The translations under genes and the position numbers were made by a program. Positions 34,548-44,031 of a stretch of DNA of 64,000 bases are shown piece after piece (position 1 is the first letter of the stretch; each line of letters begins with the position of its first letter). A model generated the notes under the pieces. It saw only the letters and a program-made list of their open reading frames with translations, ran no database searches and was not told the origin of the DNA. Origin of the DNA: Poriferisodalis sp965204125 (GTDB taxonomy: Bacteria > Actinomycetota > Acidimicrobiia > Acidimicrobiales > Poriferisodalaceae); the NCBI RefSeq assembly GCF_965204125.1, contig NZ_OZ241968.1, forward strand, positions 124,001 through 188,000. The letters are read 5' to 3'.

Positions 34548-34587
34548 GCGGGCACCAACAGCCACAGTGGCCCGCGGCTGAGCGGGC
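34533..34587. repeat. Duplicated 21-bp segment spanning the acyl-CoA synthetase stop codon
   Basis: Positions 34533-34553 and 34567-34587 are identical, starting GTGGCCCGCGGCTGAGCGGG, 34 bases apart. The first copy encodes the last residues and the TGA. Each copy contains a CCCGC/GCGGG hairpin with loop GGCTGA, so the pair might act as a weak double terminator between convergent genes, although no T-run follows. Confidence 0.7.
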
Positions 34588-34600
34588 GTGTCAGGTTCGT

Positions 34601-35587
34601 CTACAGGTCGGGGCGGAGCAGGACCCGGCCAGTGGTCTTGCGCTGGTGCAACGCCTGCAGGCCGTCGATCAGGCCTTCGAGCGGCAGCTCCTGGCTGACG
34701 AGCGGGTCGAGCCTGCCGTCGGCCACCTGCGGCCAGATCTCGGCGTAGCACTCGTCGAGCACCTCGTCTTTGCGTCCCCGGTAGCCGCCCATGTGCACGC
34801 CGACCACCGAGTAGTTCTTGACCAGCAAGTGGTTCGCCGGGGCCTGCGGGATCGTGCCGCTGGCGAAACCGACCACCAGCAGGCGGCCTTCCCATGCCAC
34901 CAGCCGCCGGGCAACATCGAAGTACTTGCCGCCGACGGGGTCGTAGATGATGTCGCAACCCCGGCCGCCGGTGGCATCCATCACCGACTGGTACAGGTCG
35001 TCGTTGTCGTAGTCGATGACGATGTCGGCGCCGAGCTGACGGCAGGTCTCCACCTTGGCGGGCCCGCCAGCGGCAGCGAGCACAGTGCAGCCCGCAACCT
35101 TGGCCATCTGCACCGCAGCCGAGCCGACGCCGCCCGCCGCAGCCAGCACCAGCACCGTCTCGCCGGCCTGCATCTGCCCCCGCCGATACAGCGAGAACCA
35201 CGCCGTGCCGTAAATCACGTTGGCGGCACACGCATCTGGGATCGACACATCGTCGGGCACGTGCCGTGCCGTGGCACCCCTGATGAGCGCTTCGCTGGCA
35301 TAGCCGCCCCAGCTGCCGACACCCGAGCCGATGACCCGGTCACCGACCGTCAAGTCGCAGTCGGGGCCGACCGCGGTCACGGTGCCGGACGCTCCCATCC
35401 CGGGCGTGAAGGGCGGATCCCACCGCTCCTGGTAGGTGCCCTGGCAGTGCAGGATGTCCGCGAAGTTGAGATCGGTGGCCTCCACGGTGATGCGTGCCTG
35501 GCCCGGACCGGGTTCGGGCGAGTCGTACTCGCCCAGCTGCAACACATCCCACGGGTAACCCAGCTCGTTCAGTCGCCACGCTCTCAT
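34601..35587 (-). CDS. Zinc-less MDR family NADPH:quinone oxidoreductase
   Basis: A 328-residue medium-chain dehydrogenase/reductase lacking the structural zinc cysteines. The N-terminal catalytic domain has ATDLNFADILHCQGTYQ and PFTPGMGASGTVTAVG; the Rossmann domain has VLVLAAAGGVGSAAVQMAKVAG (AxxGGVG). ILYDPVGG-type and NYSVVGVHMGGY segments are typical of the quinone oxidoreductase/acryloyl-CoA-like group. Start ATG is preceded by AAGGGG. It converges on the synthetase gene and is divergent from the 2OG oxygenase. Confidence 0.9.
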   Translation of the reverse strand: MRAWRLNELGYPWDVLQLGEYDSPEPGPGQARITVEATDLNFADILHCQGTYQERWDPPFTPGMGASGTVTAVGPDCDLTVGDRVIGSGVGSWGGYASEALIRGATARHVPDDVSIPDACAANVIYGTAWFSLYRRGQMQAGETVLVLAAAGGVGSAAVQMAKVAGCTVLAAAGGPAKVETCRQLGADIVIDYDNDDLYQSVMDATGGRGCDIIYDPVGGKYFDVARRLVAWEGRLLVVGFASGTIPQAPANHLLVKNYSVVGVHMGGYRGRKDEVLDECYAEIWPQVADGRLDPLVSQELPLEGLIDGLQALHQRKTTGRVLLRPDL

Positions 35588-35749
35588 CAGTTCCCCTTGA
35601 AGTCGCTCGTATCGCAGATCGGGCAGGCTCGATGCAGCCGATCCGATCCGGCAGAACCGTACCAACGGCCCGCCACGCGTTCAGGGGCTCAGCGCCCCCG
35701 ACACACGAGCCGTCGCACGCGTACGCTCGGGAGAGCGCAAGGAGGCACC

Positions 35750-36778
35750 GTGGCGCTCACGACGCAGGACCGCAGCACCTCACCGCCGCCGGAGCGGCAA
35801 CCGGGCGAGAACGCGGACAGCAGTTCCGACGTCATTCCGGTCTTGGACTTGGCGCCGCTCAATGAGCCGGTACCCGATCCAGCGGCTCAAGCTGCCCTCG
35901 CCGCCGAGCTGCGCGACGCCCTCACCGAAGTTGGCTTCTTCTTCATCGTGAACCACGGTGTGCCAGCCGAGACCATCGAGCACATGTTCGACGAGGCCCG
36001 CCGCCTGCATGCGCTCCCCCAGCCGGTGAAGGACTCGATCCCGATGGGCAAGCTGGCAGGCGGCTATCTCGGCATGGGCGGTGGAACGTCGTACGCCTCC
36101 GACATTGCCGGGCCCGTGCGCAAGCCGAACCAGAACGAGGCGTTCTTCTGCCACCGGCACGGCTACCACACCGAGAACCAGTTCCCGCCGCTCGAGGACT
36201 TCGCACAGAGCTGCGAGACGTACATCGACCAGCTGATCGCTCTGGGCTCACGGATGCTGCCGATCCTGGCGCTGTCGCTCGACCTGCCCACCGACTACTT
36301 CGATCCGCACTTCGACAAACCCAGCGTGACGCTGCGCATGTCGCACTACCCGCCGATGGACTACGACGACAACGAGTGGGGCCTCGCACCGCACACAGAC
36401 AGCTCGGTGTTCACGTTCCTGCCGGCCAACGACGTGCCGGGGCTGGAGATCCGCCCGGCCGGCTACGACTGGATCAAGCCCCCGCAGATGGCGGGCTCCT
36501 ATCTCGTCAACAGCGGAGACATGCTGAAGCGCTGGACGAACAACGTGTATCTGTCAACGGCGCACCGGGCACGCAACCTCTCGGCCGGCGACCGCTACGC
36601 CGTGCCGTTCTTCTACGGAGCCCGCGACGACGCACTAGTCGACCCCGTGCCCACCACGGTCAGCGACGATCGCCCGGCTCGCCACGAGCCGATCACCTAC
36701 GGCGACTACCAGCGCTGGTTCCTGAATCGGAACTACGAGAACGTCACCGGCGAGAAGGTCGGCACGTTCGAGAGCTGA
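35750..36778 (+). CDS. 2-oxoglutarate/Fe(II)-dependent oxygenase, isopenicillin N synthase family
   Basis: A 342-residue non-haem iron oxygenase. An N-terminal DIOX_N part (IPVLDLAPLNEP, then LTEVGFFFIVNHGVP) precedes the double-stranded beta-helix with iron ligands His and Asp in APHTDSSVFTFL, distal His in YLSTAHRARN, and the 2-oxoglutarate-binding Arg in DRYAVPFFYGA. It hydroxylates or otherwise oxidises a small molecule. The frame is open for 1.4 kb upstream, but GTG 35750 follows AAGGAGG and begins the homologous part. No partner gene gives a substrate. Confidence 0.9.
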   Translation: MALTTQDRSTSPPPERQPGENADSSSDVIPVLDLAPLNEPVPDPAAQAALAAELRDALTEVGFFFIVNHGVPAETIEHMFDEARRLHALPQPVKDSIPMGKLAGGYLGMGGGTSYASDIAGPVRKPNQNEAFFCHRHGYHTENQFPPLEDFAQSCETYIDQLIALGSRMLPILALSLDLPTDYFDPHFDKPSVTLRMSHYPPMDYDDNEWGLAPHTDSSVFTFLPANDVPGLEIRPAGYDWIKPPQMAGSYLVNSGDMLKRWTNNVYLSTAHRARNLSAGDRYAVPFFYGARDDALVDPVPTTVSDDRPARHEPITYGDYQRWFLNRNYENVTGEKVGTFES

Positions 36779-36813
36779 GCCCCGGCGCCGAGGCCGACCA
36801 GCCTGACCGTCGA

Positions 36814-39264
36814 CTATTCGAGCACTCCGGCCACGGCCAGCTCGGAGATCTGATCCTGGTCGTAGCCGAGCAGCTGCTCCAGCACCACGAAGGTGTGCTC
36901 GCCATAGGTCGGGCCCGCGTGGTCGATGCCGTCTGAGCTGCGCGACATGGCGAATCGCGCTCCCTCGACCCACATCGTCCCGTTGGTGCCGTGCGGCACG
37001 TTGCGGAAGTGGTTGCGATGCGCCAGCTGCGGGTCGTTGGTCATCACTTCGGAGTTGGCGACGGCGTGGGCTGGCACACCTGCGGCCTGCAGCTCGACGT
37101 GCGCTTCGACGTTGTCTCGCTCCGAGGTCCACGCGGTGATCCGGTCGGCGATCTCGGCGGCACGTTCACGCCGCTCCTCGACACCCAGACCAGCCATGTC
37201 GCCGGCACCGATCACGCTGCACAGGCCAGCCCACTGGTCGTCGTTCTCGCACGCCACGGCGATCCAGCGGTCGTCGCCCGCCGATGCGAACACCCCATGG
37301 GGTGACATCGCGGGATGGTCGTTGCCCATCTTGTCGGGCAGGTGCGCGTTCACGTCGTAGTCGAGCACTGCCGGCGCCAGGAAAGTCATTGACGACTCGG
37401 CTTGCGACAGGTCGATGTACTGGCCCTCGCCGGTGCGGTCCCGATGGTCCAAGGCAGCCAGCAGCGCAGCGCTCAGGAACTTGGGCGACACATAGTCGGT
37501 GTAGGCACCGAACACGCCAGCGGGGGCGCGATCGGGCCAGCCGGTCATCTCATAGAAGCCCGACATGGACGCGCCCATCGTGCCGAAGCCAGCCAGCGAC
37601 GAGAGCGGCCCGCTCTGGCCGAACAGGCAGCTCGACGCCATGATGATGTCGGGCTTGACCGCTCGCAGGTCGTCATAGGCGAGGTTGAGGTCGGCCAATG
37701 CATGGGGCGAGAACGACTCGGTGACAACGTCGGCCCAGCGCACCAGGTCCAGGATGAGGTCGCGGCTCTCGGGCTTGGAGATGTCGATGGTGATGCCGAG
37801 CTTGCTGGCGTTCATGTTCTGGTACAGACCGCCGTTCTCCGCACCCGCCTCGTCGTTGAGGAACGGCTGGATGGTGCGGGCCGCTTCCACCTTGTGGGTG
37901 GACTCCACACGCACCACCGTGGCGCCCCAGTCGGCGAGCTCGCGGGTCGAGCCCGGCCCGGCCATCACCCACATGAAATCCAAGATCTTGACGTCTGCCA
38001 GCGGCAGTGCCGGGTCGCGGTGACCTGCGGCGGCAGCAGCCACCAGACCTTCGGAGGTCGCCACCGAGACCTGGGCGCCCACCTCGGCCAGCACCTCATC
38101 GGTGTGCTGGCCGACCGTGGGCGGCGGCGTCGAGATATCCAACGGCGCGGCGCTGAATCGAGCGCACGGTCCGGGGTAGCGCACAGAGTCGAGGCCGCCG
38201 GTGGGGATGTCACGCCAGAAGTTCCGCTCGGCGTACTGGGGCGCCTCGACCACGTCCGCGACCGTGGTGATCGGCACGATCAGCAGGCGCTTGTCGAGCG
38301 CCACCTCCAGCAGCTCGGCCTTGGTGCGTGTGGCGGTGAAGTCGGCGGCGACCTGCTGAATGCGCTCGTACTCGGTGGGCGGGATGCGCCCGGTGATCAC
38401 GCCTTCCACGAAGTTGATCCAGTCGATCTCGAGGTCGCTGTCGGCGCAGCCGCCCTCGGAGTGCATCCACTCGAACAGGCGGGCCCCGAACGGCCCAATG
38501 GACTCGCCGAACAGGATCGTTGCCGACACGTAGCCGTCGGAAGCAGGCGAGCGCAGCCGCACCCGGAACGGCCCCAGACGGGCGCCGCCGCTCATGCGGA
38601 GCAACTCAGGCGAGTTGTACAGGTGGCACAGCGTGGCCGACTGAGTGGCTTGGGTAACGGCCTGCTGGGCGCTCACGTCGACGTGCTGTCCTAGACCGCT
38701 GCGCTTGCGTTCCCGTAAGGCGATCAGCGACGCGACAGCGGCCTCGGCGGAGGCGTGCAGGAAGCACTGGTCGAGCGGGATGCGCAGCGGGGGGCGATCC
38801 TCGTCGCCGACCACGTTGGACAACATGCTTGCCGCCGAGACAATGAGGTCGGTGGCCGCCCAGTCGGCCTTCGGCCCGGATTGGCCGAACGCCGTCACCG
38901 ACGTGTAGACGAGCCCGGGGTTGACCTCGGCCAGGTCGCTGGGGCCCAGGCCACGGGCGGCCATGGCACCCGGGGCGTCGGATTCGATGAGCACGTCAGC
39001 GCTGGCTGCAAGGTCACGCAACCGCTGCTGGTCGCCGGGATCGTCGAGATCGAGCGCGACGCTGCGCTTGCCGCGGTTGTACGACCAGAACCACAGCGAG
39101 GCTTCGGGGTCGCCCTCGCGCCCTGCGACGAACGGGCCAACGGCGCGCGCGGCCGACCCGCCGGGTGGCTCCACCAAGATCACGTCCGCGCCCAGATCGG
39201 CCAGCAGCGCTCCCGCCATCTGGCCTCGATGATCCGACAGGTCCAGTACTCGACAGCCCAGCAC
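36814..39264 (-). CDS. Tandem two-domain CaiB/BaiF (type III) CoA-transferase
   Basis: An 816-residue protein made of two complete type III CoA-transferase domains, roughly 1-400 and 412-816. Domain 1 has VLDLSDHRGQMAGALLADLGADVILVE and LDQCFLHASAEAAVAS. Domain 2 has ILDFMWVMAGPGSTRELADWGATVVRVE and YTDYVSPKFLSAALLAAL, each with an Asp where the catalytic aspartate is expected. Most relatives are homodimers of a single domain; the fusion would build an internal pseudo-dimer. GTG 39264 follows GGAAGGGC. Reaction: transfer of CoA between carboxylic acids, substrate unknown. Confidence 0.9.
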   Translation of the reverse strand: MLGCRVLDLSDHRGQMAGALLADLGADVILVEPPGGSAARAVGPFVAGREGDPEASLWFWSYNRGKRSVALDLDDPGDQQRLRDLAASADVLIESDAPGAMAARGLGPSDLAEVNPGLVYTSVTAFGQSGPKADWAATDLIVSAASMLSNVVGDEDRPPLRIPLDQCFLHASAEAAVASLIALRERKRSGLGQHVDVSAQQAVTQATQSATLCHLYNSPELLRMSGGARLGPFRVRLRSPASDGYVSATILFGESIGPFGARLFEWMHSEGGCADSDLEIDWINFVEGVITGRIPPTEYERIQQVAADFTATRTKAELLEVALDKRLLIVPITTVADVVEAPQYAERNFWRDIPTGGLDSVRYPGPCARFSAAPLDISTPPPTVGQHTDEVLAEVGAQVSVATSEGLVAAAAAGHRDPALPLADVKILDFMWVMAGPGSTRELADWGATVVRVESTHKVEAARTIQPFLNDEAGAENGGLYQNMNASKLGITIDISKPESRDLILDLVRWADVVTESFSPHALADLNLAYDDLRAVKPDIIMASSCLFGQSGPLSSLAGFGTMGASMSGFYEMTGWPDRAPAGVFGAYTDYVSPKFLSAALLAALDHRDRTGEGQYIDLSQAESSMTFLAPAVLDYDVNAHLPDKMGNDHPAMSPHGVFASAGDDRWIAVACENDDQWAGLCSVIGAGDMAGLGVEERRERAAEIADRITAWTSERDNVEAHVELQAAGVPAHAVANSEVMTNDPQLAHRNHFRNVPHGTNGTMWVEGARFAMSRSSDGIDHAGPTYGEHTFVVLEQLLGYDQDQISELAVAGVLE

Positions 39265-39384
39265 GACGACGCCCTTCCGTTGGTTGCGCGCAGAACCTAG
39301 TTCGGCTGCGGGACGCCTCTGATCAGCGCCCCAACGCGGCACTGGCCTTGGCGACGCGCGACGAGACAGGCACTGGTGCAGCCC

Positions 39385-39639
39385 TCACCCGCCTCGCCCT
39401 CGAATTCGCGTTCCTTGACGCCTCAAACCGACAGCAAGGCACACAAGGGCAATGACCAGCACGAGAATCCCGAACGAAGGCAAGCTCAGGATTCCGACCA
39501 CCGATAGGGGAACAGATGCAGCGCCGAGCAGGCGCCATCGCTGCCGTGAATGCAACGCGGCGCTGACCATCAAGACAATTGACGCCGTAGCCGCAATGAG
39601 AAGCATCATCGCCAAAGCGGTCACTCTGCGCCTCCTCAT
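39385..39639 (-). CDS. Small membrane protein of unknown function
   Basis: An 84-residue, strongly hydrophobic protein with two or three predicted spans (VTALAMMLLIAATASIVLMV, SVVGILSLPSFGILVLVIAL) and Arg-rich ends. ATG 39639 has GAGG about 10 bases upstream; a TTG at 39675 is the alternative. It follows the exported-protein gene on the same strand with a 25-base gap, suggesting an operon. No family is recognised. Confidence 0.55.
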   Translation of the reverse strand: MRRRRVTALAMMLLIAATASIVLMVSAALHSRQRWRLLGAASVPLSVVGILSLPSFGILVLVIALVCLAVGLRRQGTRIRGRGG

Positions 39640-39664
39640 GACAACGTAGACCTCAAGCGTCTGC

Positions 39665-40345
39665 TCAACGACCAAGCACCGCTTGGGCTTCTACGACCTT
39701 CAGCGAAACTGGAGTCGGAACAATGACTGGCCCAGCGATCCCGCTCAGTCCGGTGTTTGAGGTCCAGCGCACTGTCCAGACCGTCTGCACGATGCCGCGG
39801 AAACGGCCAGTCAGCCCTGCAGTGGAAGCACGCTGGAACACGTGACTGCACAGCGAGCGAGTCCCGGGCACGAGCCACGGCAGGCCAGGACCCGGGCACG
39901 ACACCAGCGGTGAACCGTCACCGGGCACCATCTGCAGGGTCACCGGCGTAGCGACGAGGGTGACCACGACCTTCCCGGCGGCGACGACGCGCACGATGGG
40001 CCGCCAGCTCGCAGCCGACACCCAGAACCACGTATCGATGCCGACCAATGTGCGCACCCTCTGCGCCGGCGGCGCGAAGAATGGCACCGGGCGCGGGAAC
40101 GACAGCGACGACAGGCCCAAGTTGGCGGCCTTGCCGACGCGCTCGGCCTTGTGGGCAGGATCCCGGCTGTCCACCTCGATGCGCAGGTCTGCCAGCATCG
40201 GATCGCGTGCTGGTGGCCGCTCAGGTAGCGCTGAACTACCGCCCCGCAGTGACAGGGCGGGCCCCGCCGACGCCGCTGACGCCATCGGAAGGCCCAGCAG
40301 GCCCAGGCTCGTGCCCAGCAAGATGAACTTCGTGATATTTCGCAT
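39665..40345 (-). CDS. Exported protein of unknown function
   Basis: A 226-residue protein with an N-terminal signal peptide (MRNITKFILLGTSLGLLGLPMASAASA, cleavable at ASA, given here only as position 1-27). After a low-complexity linker comes a beta-rich domain with DTWFWVSAASWRPIVRVV, VTLVATPVTLQMVPGDGS and VSCPGPGLPW. The same arrangement is seen in many actinobacterial secreted proteins of unknown function. Upstream gene of the small membrane protein on the same strand. Confidence 0.7.
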   Translation of the reverse strand: MRNITKFILLGTSLGLLGLPMASAASAGPALSLRGGSSALPERPPARDPMLADLRIEVDSRDPAHKAERVGKAANLGLSSLSFPRPVPFFAPPAQRVRTLVGIDTWFWVSAASWRPIVRVVAAGKVVVTLVATPVTLQMVPGDGSPLVSCPGPGLPWLVPGTRSLCSHVFQRASTAGLTGRFRGIVQTVWTVRWTSNTGLSGIAGPVIVPTPVSLKVVEAQAVLGR

Positions 40346-40512
40346 CAGCCTACAGTCGTGCCGCGGCACGCCGCAGACAAGCGATTTTCGGCATGCTGGC
40401 GCAGGCAGGCAGCAGGCGGATGCGGCGAACTAGGTTGCCTGCACCGTTCAACATGAACGTGGCCAGGACGAGCCCGGCCACCATCAACTTGTCAGTGCAG
40501 GAGGTCCGGCAC

Positions 40513-41967
40513 ATGGCCGTGGATGATTTCGCTTACGCCACGACTCTGGAGACTGCGGCCGCCATCGCCGCCGGGGATGTCTCCTCCAGGGAACTGCTCG
40601 AAGCGGCCCTCGCGAGGGTGGACAGCCTCGACGGTCCGATCAACGCCGTAGTGGCACTCGATGCGGAACGCGCACGGGCCGCAGCCGACGCAGCCGACGC
40701 AGCAGTGGCCCGCGGCGACGAGCTGGGGCCGCTGCACGGCGTTCCCATCACCATCAAGGACTCGTTCCAGACCGAGGGACTGGTCACGACCTCGGGCGCC
40801 CCGGCACTCGCCGACTTCGTGCCTGAGCGCGACGCCGATCCCGTCGCTCGCTACAAGGCTGCGGGGGCGGTGGTGTTCGCCAAGACCAACTTGCCGCTGT
40901 TCGCCGGCGACGCCCAGTCGTACAACGAGGTGTACGGCACCACCGCCAACCCGTACAACGTCGAGCACACCCCCGGCGGCTCCTCGGGCGGTTCGGGGGC
41001 GGCACTGGCTGCGGGTTATACCCCGCTCGAACTGGGCTCCGACATCGGCGGTTCCATCCGCATCCCGTCGCACTGGTCAGGAGTCACTGGGCACAAGCCC
41101 AGCTACGGCGTCGTGTCGGCACTGGGCCAGATCCCCGGCATGCCCGGCACGCTCAGCCAGGCCGACATCGCGGTTGCCGGGCCGATGGCACGTGACGTCG
41201 ACGACCTGGAGATGGCCCTCGACATCCTCGCCGGGCCCGACGCGTGGAACTCCAAGGCGTATTCGCTCGACCTGCCGCCGACCCGCCACAGCGACATCTC
41301 CGACTTCCGGGTGGCGGTGTGGCTCGACGAGGAGCTGTGCCCGATCGACAGCCAGTACCGGGAGCTGCTGCTGGGCGCGGCCAGCGCGCTGGAACAAGCG
41401 GGCGCCCGGGTGGACACCGAGGCTCGGCCGTCGTTCACGTTCGAGAAAGCCGTCGACACGTTCCTGCACCTGCTGTCGGCCGCCGAGGCCGGCACATGGA
41501 CGCTCGCCCAGCTGGAGGAGATCGCCTCGTCGAGCGATGAGCCTCAGGGCGATCTGGGCATCTGGTATGCCGCGATGCGCCACCGGGAATGGCTGAGCTG
41601 GCACGAGCGCCGGCTGCAGCAGCGCAGGCGCTGGGAGGAGTTCTTCACCGACTGGGATGTGGTGCTGCTGCCGGTGACGCCCACCGCGGCAGTCCGCCAC
41701 GACCACAGCCGCCCCGCCACCAACCGCCGCATCACGGTGAACGGCGACAGCCGGCCCTACTTCGACATCATCAAGTGGATGGGGCTCACCGGCGTGTCAT
41801 GGCTGCCCGCCACCGTGGTGCCGGTGGGAACCGTGCCTGCGGCCGGGGGCGATCTGCCCGTCGGGGTGCAGATCGCAGGACCATTCCTGGAGGACCGCAC
41901 GACGCTGGCCGTGGGCCGCTTCCTGAACGAGGCGCTCGGCGGGTTCCAGCAACCGGCCGGCTTCTGA
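40513..41967 (+). CDS. Amidase signature enzyme
   Basis: A 484-residue amidase hydrolysing carboxamides. The Ser-cisSer-Lys triad is visible: Lys82 in VPITIKDSF, the cis-Ser in HTPGGSSGGSGAALA (157-158) and nucleophile Ser181 in GSDIGGSIRIP. The C-terminal ISWLPATVVPVGT-like strand and PVGVQIAGP close the fold. ATG 40513 is selected because CAGGAGG is 9 bases before it. First of three same-direction genes (amidase, alpha/beta hydrolase, CoA-transferase), a likely catabolic operon. Confidence 0.9.
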   Translation: MAVDDFAYATTLETAAAIAAGDVSSRELLEAALARVDSLDGPINAVVALDAERARAAADAADAAVARGDELGPLHGVPITIKDSFQTEGLVTTSGAPALADFVPERDADPVARYKAAGAVVFAKTNLPLFAGDAQSYNEVYGTTANPYNVEHTPGGSSGGSGAALAAGYTPLELGSDIGGSIRIPSHWSGVTGHKPSYGVVSALGQIPGMPGTLSQADIAVAGPMARDVDDLEMALDILAGPDAWNSKAYSLDLPPTRHSDISDFRVAVWLDEELCPIDSQYRELLLGAASALEQAGARVDTEARPSFTFEKAVDTFLHLLSAAEAGTWTLAQLEEIASSSDEPQGDLGIWYAAMRHREWLSWHERRLQQRRRWEEFFTDWDVVLLPVTPTAAVRHDHSRPATNRRITVNGDSRPYFDIIKWMGLTGVSWLPATVVPVGTVPAAGGDLPVGVQIAGPFLEDRTTLAVGRFLNEALGGFQQPAGF

Positions 41968-42030
41968 GCCACGCAGCGTTCGTTCTCCAGCCAAGAGCCG
42001 GAACCTCTTGCGAACCCGTCGCAGCGCGCC

Positions 42031-42840
42031 ATGACCGCGGACGAAGAACGTCTTCACGCAGTCGTCCACGACGGCGAAGGCCCGCTGGCGCTGCTGGTGC
42101 ACGGTGCGCTGGGCAGTCGCTCCTATTGGGACGACAACCTCGGCGCGCTGCAGGCGGTCTGCCGCCCGGTGGTGATCGAGCTGTGGGGGCACGGCAGGTC
42201 GCCCAGCCCTGCCGATCCCGAGCGGTACCGGCCGCACAGCTACGTGGCCGAATTCGAGCGGCTGCGCGTCGAACTCGGCGCTGAGCGGATCTGGATGATC
42301 GGGCAGTCGCTGGGGGCGGCGCTGGCCTTGCACTACGTGCTGGCGCACTCCGCTCACGTCATCGGCGCCGTGCTCACCAACTCGTCATCGGCTTTCAGCG
42401 AGCCCGCTGTGTGGGCGGAACGAACCGAGACGATGGTGGAAGAGCGGGCGCTCGAAGTCGAGGCGCACGGTGCCGAAGTGCTGCGCGACAGCTGGATCAA
42501 CCCGGGGAGATCGACACGCATCTCGCCGGCGGTGCGCGCCAAGCTGGCCGGCGAATTCTCCGAGCACGATGCGACGGGGCTCGTCAACTCGTTCCGCTTC
42601 ACCAATGCGGGAGTGCCGCTCGGGGAGCGCCTGGCGGACGTTGCCGTTCCCGTGCTGCTCACCAACGGCACCGAGGAGGGCCGCTTCCAGCAGCTCCTGC
42701 CGCGAGCGCACCGGATTCCCGGCCTCGAGATCGCCGAACTGCCGGCCTCGCATGCGGTCAATGCCCAGGACCCCGCAGGATGGAACGCCGCTGCCACCAG
42801 ATTCATCCGGCAACACGCCGACACACTGCCCACCCGCTAG
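42031..42840 (+). CDS. Alpha/beta hydrolase
   Basis: A 269-residue alpha/beta hydrolase with oxyanion region LLVHGALGS, nucleophile elbow GQSLGAALAL (Ser), acid-region VPVLLTNGTEEG and catalytic His in LPASHAVNAQDP. Close to the esterase/lactonase-like group. It lies between the amidase and the CoA-transferase on the plus strand, 63 bases after the former and 11 before the latter, so it probably handles an ester or lactone intermediate of the same pathway (inferred). Confidence 0.88.
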   Translation: MTADEERLHAVVHDGEGPLALLVHGALGSRSYWDDNLGALQAVCRPVVIELWGHGRSPSPADPERYRPHSYVAEFERLRVELGAERIWMIGQSLGAALALHYVLAHSAHVIGAVLTNSSSAFSEPAVWAERTETMVEERALEVEAHGAEVLRDSWINPGRSTRISPAVRAKLAGEFSEHDATGLVNSFRFTNAGVPLGERLADVAVPVLLTNGTEEGRFQQLLPRAHRIPGLEIAELPASHAVNAQDPAGWNAAATRFIRQHADTLPTR

Positions 42841-42851
42841 AGGAGGCACCC

Positions 42852-44015
42852 ATGGGGACAGGACCGCTCGAAGGCATCACCGTCGTGGACGTCTCCAGCG
42901 CGGTCGCAGGCGCCTGGGTGTCGTCGCACCTTGCCGAGATGGGCGCCGACGTGGTGCTGATCGAGAAAGTGGGCGCCTCCGATGTCATGCGCCTGACCGG
43001 TGCGATCGTGGGTGATCAATCGGGCTGCTGGGTCCAGATGCACCGCAACAAGCGCGGCATCGACCTCGACATCCGCGACGAGCGCGGGCGCGAGATCTTG
43101 CTGCAGCTCGTCGAGGGTGCCGACGTGTTCGTCCAGAACTTCCGACCGGGGGTGGCCGAGCGCCTGCGCATCGGCTACGACGATCTCAGCGCTGTCAACC
43201 CCGATCTCGTCTACCTGTCGGTGTCGGGTTTCGGCCCCGACGGGCCTTATGCGCACCAACCGGTGTACGACCCGATCATCCAGTCGCTGTCGGGCATGAC
43301 CGAGGCGCAGGGCGGCGACTTCGTCAAGTCGGCCACGGCCGACAAGACCACGGCGATGACGGGGGCGAACGCTGTCCTCGGGGCCTTGCTGGCGCGGGCG
43401 AACGGCGCCGGCGGCCAGCACGTCGAGGTCAACCTGCTCGACTCGACGCTGTCGTGGATGTGGCTCGACTATTTCTGGAACGAGTCGGTGCCCGACGCCA
43501 CGCCCACGCCGTCCTACAGCGAGTGGTACAGCCCCTGGAAGACCACGGACGGTTGGGTGGGAGCAATCTGGCCGTCGGACGCGCAGTATGAGCGGGTGTG
43601 CGAGACGTTGGGCGTGCCGCACCTGGCCGACGATCCTCGCTTTGCCACTCGCGAGGCCCGGATACGCAACTCCAATGAGCACCAGCAGGAATTCGCCGAG
43701 CTGCTCGGCGAGTTCACCACGGCCGAAGCGCTCAAGCTGCTCGAGAGCGCCGACGTTCCCTGCGCGCCCGTGCTCGACATCACCGAAGTGTTCGATGACC
43801 CCCAGGTGCAGCACAACGGAACGGTGCTGACCCACCACCATCCCGTGGCGGGCCAGGTGCGCACCACCCGCTTTCCGGCCAAGTTCAGCAAGACGCCCAC
43901 CGAGCTCGAGCGCTTGGCCCCGGCCAAGGGCGAGCACACCGATGAAGTGCTGGCCGAGCTGGGCCGCTCCCCCGCCGAGATCGCCGAACTTCGCAACGGC
44001 GGCATCGTCGCCTAA
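42852..44015 (+). CDS. CaiB/BaiF (type III) CoA-transferase
   Basis: A 387-residue single-domain type III CoA-transferase: ITVVDVSSAVAGAWVSSHLAEMGADVVLIEK at the start, FVQNFRPGVAERLRIGYDDL, VYLSVSGFGPDGPYA, and an Asp in SATADKTTAMTGANAVLGAL where the acyl-bearing Asp lies. AGGAGG precedes ATG 42852. Its last 128 bases recur, 119 identical by eye, at 47314-47441, beyond the low-GC insertion. The helicase gene starts only 16 bases after its stop. Confidence 0.93.
   Translation: MGTGPLEGITVVDVSSAVAGAWVSSHLAEMGADVVLIEKVGASDVMRLTGAIVGDQSGCWVQMHRNKRGIDLDIRDERGREILLQLVEGADVFVQNFRPGVAERLRIGYDDLSAVNPDLVYLSVSGFGPDGPYAHQPVYDPIIQSLSGMTEAQGGDFVKSATADKTTAMTGANAVLGALLARANGAGGQHVEVNLLDSTLSWMWLDYFWNESVPDATPTPSYSEWYSPWKTTDGWVGAIWPSDAQYERVCETLGVPHLADDPRFATREARIRNSNEHQQEFAELLGEFTTAEALKLLESADVPCAPVLDITEVFDDPQVQHNGTVLTHHHPVAGQVRTTRFPAKFSKTPTELERLAPAKGEHTDEVLAELGRSPAEIAELRNGGIVA
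43888..44015 (+). repeat. 3' end of caiB-type gene, left copy of a 128-bp direct repeat
   Basis: This segment encodes the C-terminal KTPTELERLAPAKGEHTDEV...GGIVA. The copy at 47314-47441 differs at nine positions counted by eye. The two lie in the same orientation and enclose 3.3 kb of mostly low-GC DNA, as expected for a target-gene duplication made by an integrating element or for recombination between paralogues. Confidence 0.8.
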
Positions 44016-44031
44016 AGTTCGACATCCAATT

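Noticed and set aside
34376..35749. Long open frame upstream of the 2OG oxygenase start, giving an 800-residue protein
   Set aside because: It runs antisense through the quinone oxidoreductase gene and its translation is low-complexity. The strong ribosome binding site before GTG 35750 marks the real start.
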